Of a DNA stretch of 64,000 bases, positions 61,871 through 64,000 are shown in pieces; the first letter of the stretch is position 1; each line of letters opens with the position of its first letter. Made by a program: the position numbers and the translations under genes. The notes beneath the pieces are model-generated. The model saw only the letters and a program-made list of their open reading frames with translations. It had not been told where the DNA came from and searched no databases. The stretch comes from Holophagales bacterium (GTDB lineage Bacteria > Acidobacteriota > Thermoanaerobaculia > Multivoradales > Multivoraceae): NCBI GenBank assembly GCA_009845425.1, contig VXZQ01000014.1, forward strand, positions 143,783-207,782, in the 5' to 3' direction.

Positions 61871-64000
61871 CCCAACCGGCAATGGCGCACGACTGCGCCA
61901 ACTGTCCGGCGCACCATCCGGGCAACCTCGTCCGGCTCGGCGTCGACATGAGCAACTGGGACTACGTCGTCGCGCTGGCCGGCAACCCGAACACCGGCAA
62001 GAGTACGGTGTTCAACGCGCTCACGGGCCTGCGCCAGCACACCGGCAACTGGCCCGGCAAGACGGTGACCCGCGCGGAGGGCGGTTTCGAGTACGGCGGC
62101 GACCGCTACAAACTGGTCGACCTCCCGGGGACCTATTCGTTGCTCTCGTCCAGTCTGGACGAGGAGACAGCCCGCGACTTCATCCTCTTCGGCCGCCCCG
62201 ACGTGACCGTGATCGTGGTCGACGCGACCCGCCTGGAGCGGAACCTGAACCTGGCGCTGCAGGTGCTGGAGATCACCGATCGCGCGGTCGTCTGCCTCAA
62301 CCTGATGGACGAGGCGCGTCGCAAGGGGCTGACCGTCGACGTGCGGCGTCTGGCGCGGGATCTCGGCGTGCCGGTGGTGGCGACAGCGGCTCGCTCGGGC
62401 GAGGGGCTGGAGGAATTGAATCGGGTCGTCGCGGAGGTTGCGACGGGTGCTTACCGTTGCCGCCCACGCCGGGTGGGCGGCCGGTCCCCGGTGCTGAGCG
62501 AGGCGACGCGCCGGTTGTCCGGAGCGATTCAGGACGCCTTCCCCGCGCTGCCGAATCCGCAGTGGGTCGCTCTCCGGCTCCTCGACGGCGACCGGACGCT
62601 GGCCACGGCGGTGGAGAACGGTTCGCTGGCGGAACTCGTCGATCTGGGTGTGCGGGAGGACGGCGACGAAACCGGTCCCCCGACCGTCGCCGAGCCGGAG
62701 GCGACCCGAGCGGCCGCCGCTGAGCTGGCGGAGCCCGCCATTGCCGCCGAACCCGCGGCCCGCGCTGCGGTGCTCGAACTGGCAGGCCAGTTGCGATGGG
62801 GAGTGGGCCGGAACTTCCACCAGGCCCTGACCGAGGCGGTCTACGCCGAGGCCGCCCGCATCGCCGATCGCGCCGTCTCGCGCGACGGCGAGCGGAGACG
62901 CTTCGACTTCGACGCCACGCTCGACCGCCTCGTGACCAGCCGGGTGTTCGGCTTTCCGCTGATGTTGCTCATGCTGACGGTCGTCTTCTGGCTCACGATC
63001 GCGGGCGCCAATGTGCCTTCATCGATGCTCGCGTCTTTCCTGATCGACACCGTGCATCCGCTGCTGAAGCAGGTGGCTTCCGCCTTCGGCCTGGTCTGGT
63101 GGCTCGACGGACTCCTGATCGACGGCGTGTACCTGGCCACCGCCTGGGTCGTAGCGGTGATGCTGCCGCCGATGGCGATCTTCTTTCCGCTGTTCACCCT
63201 GCTTGAGGACTTCGGCTACCTGCCACGGGTGGCGTTCAACCTCGACCGGATGTTCCATCGCGTCGGCGCCCACGGCAAGCAGGCGCTGACGATGGCGATG
63301 GGCTGGGGCTGCAACGCGGCGGCGATCGTCTCCACCCGGATCATCGACAGCCCGCGCGAGCGCCTGATAGCGATTATCACGAACAACTTCTCGCTCTGTA
63401 ACGGCCGGTGGCCGACGCAGATCCTCATTGCTTCCATCTTCATCGGGGGTTTGGTGCCGGCCCATCTCGCCGGTGCCGTCTCGGCCCTGTCGGTGGTCGG
63501 GGTCGCCGTGCTGGGCGTCCTGCTGACCTTCGCCGTCTCCTGGTTCCTGTCGCGCACCGTCCTGCGCGGCGAGGCGTCCGCCTTCTCGCTCGAGCTGCCT
63601 CCCTACCGGCCGCCCCGGGTCCTGCAGACGATCTACACCTCGATCATCGACCGGACGCTGATCGTCCTCTGGCGCGCCGTCGTGTTCGCGGCTCCCGCCG
63701 GGGCCTTGATCTGGCTGCTTGGCAACATCCGCGCCGGCGACGCCTCGCTTGCCGAGACCCTGATCGGCGCCCTCGATCCGTTCGGCTACGTCCTGGGACT
63801 GTCCGGGATCATTCTCGTCGCCTACATCATCGCGGTGCCGGCGAACGAGATCGTGATCCCGACGATCCTCATGCTGACCGTGCTCGTCGCCGGGCTGCCG
63901 GGAGTCGGCGCCGGGGCCGGCGTCATGTTCGAACTCGATTCCGAGGTCGCGACCGCTCAGGTCCTCGAAGCCGGCGGCTTCACCCTGCTGACCGCCGTCT
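61867..64000 (+). CDS. feoB: Ferrous iron transport protein B (C-terminus outside window)
   Basis: The first 711 residues are visible. The N-terminus carries an extra CANC pair (Cys10, Cys13). The G domain has G1 GNPNTGKST (39-47), the GNWPGKTV switch, G3 DLPGTYS (85-91) and G4 NLMD (145-148). A longer than usual alanine/glutamate-rich linker (about 240-330) precedes the membrane part with [39 protein letters not shown] and [11 protein letters not shown] gate motifs. It imports Fe2+ across the inner membrane with GTPase control. Start overlaps the DtxR-FeoA stop (ATGA). The window ends inside the last helices. Confidence 0.96.
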   Translation, partial: MTQPAMAHDCANCPAHHPGNLVRLGVDMSNWDYVVALAGNPNTGKSTVFNALTGLRQHTGNWPGKTVTRAEGGFEYGGDRYKLVDLPGTYSLLSSSLDEETARDFILFGRPDVTVIVVDATRLERNLNLALQVLEITDRAVVCLNLMDEARRKGLTVDVRRLARDLGVPVVATAARSGEGLEELNRVVAEVATGAYRCRPRRVGGRSPVLSEATRRLSGAIQDAFPALPNPQWVALRLLDGDRTLATAVENGSLAELVDLGVREDGDETGPPTVAEPEATRAAAAELAEPAIAAEPAARAAVLELAGQLRWGVGRNFHQALTEAVYAEAARIADRAVSRDGERRRFDFDATLDRLVTSRVFGFPLMLLMLTVVFWLTIAGANVPSSMLASFLIDTVHPLLKQVASAFGLVWWLDGLLIDGVYLATAWVVAVMLPPMAIFFPLFTLLEDFGYLPRVAFNLDRMFHRVGAHGKQALTMAMGWGCNAAAIVSTRIIDSPRERLIAIITNNFSLCNGRWPTQILIASIFIGGLVPAHLAGAVSALSVVGVAVLGVLLTFAVSWFLSRTVLRGEASAFSLELPPYRPPRVLQTIYTSIIDRTLIVLWRAVVFAAPAGALIWLLGNIRAGDASLAETLIGALDPFGYVLGLSGIILVAYIIAVPANEIVIPTILMLTVLVAGLPGVGAGAGVMFELDSEVATAQVLEAGGFTLLTAV

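Overview
The window is high-GC bacterial chromosome, densely coding on both strands, with many 4-base stop/start overlaps. Gene content points to an uncultured member of the Acidobacteriota. Three proteins belong to the VWFA-related family that is typical of that phylum. With them come several CRTAC1-type FG-GAP/ASPIC-UnbV proteins, TPR proteins, a TonB-dependent receptor with a carboxypeptidase-like N-terminal domain, and TPR-fused sulfatase-fold lipoproteins. The phylum is an inference from family content, not from a marker gene. I saw no tRNA, rRNA, CRISPR array, transposase or phage genes.

Layout. 0-5 kb: the 5' part of folP (minus), a CRTAC1 protein and a catalytic/inactive M16 peptidase pair. 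5-13.7 kb: a DUF3179 protein, then an overlapping operon (small secreted protein, sulfatase-fold/TPR lipoprotein, VWFA protein), then a secreted reprolysin-like metalloprotease. 13.7-19.3 kb (minus): transglutaminase/TPR lipoprotein followed by two tandem VWFA paralogues. 19.3-26 kb: a TonB receptor behind a sigma-54-type promoter, a TPR protein and a second sulfatase-fold/TPR protein. 26-35.2 kb (minus): an apparent operon of SpeA-like decarboxylase, CRTAC1, TPR, CRTAC1, TPR. 35.3-40.3 kb: glycerate 2-kinase and a 1229-residue matrixin-like metalloprotease ending in plant-type leucine-rich repeats. 40.3-51.5 kb: enolase, a PQQ quinoprotein, a DUF1592/DUF1552 pair, an S10 carboxypeptidase, a metallo-beta-lactamase-fold protein, and DUF3311 plus a sodium:solute symporter. 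51.5-52.6 kb: phosphofructokinase. 52.6-56.3 kb: an accessory islet with a RES/Xre toxin-antitoxin pair, a DUF4143 ATPase and a lower-GC RelA/SpoT-domain gene. 56.4-64 kb: split transhydrogenase (pnt) genes, a CSCG-type metal permease, and an iron block (membrane-anchored DtxR-FeoA fusion, then feoB running off the right edge).

Much of the window encodes the cell envelope and secretome: receptor, proteases, calcium-binding propeller proteins and TPR scaffolds. Single-copy central metabolism (folP, eno, pfk, glycerate kinase, pnt) is scattered between. The most informative non-coding signals are these: a recurrent TANNNT-N6-ATG arrangement suggesting leaderless mRNAs; a small dispersed GCCGGCC-N4-GGCCGGC palindrome at gene junctions; a sigma-54-type promoter with an upstream palindrome before the TonB receptor; a perfect 10-bp inverted repeat over the start of the toxin-antitoxin operon; and a DtxR-box-like site before the iron operon. 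The two secreted metalloproteases come from different catalytic families but share a tandem cysteine-bracketed module of about 115 residues that I cannot assign to a named domain.
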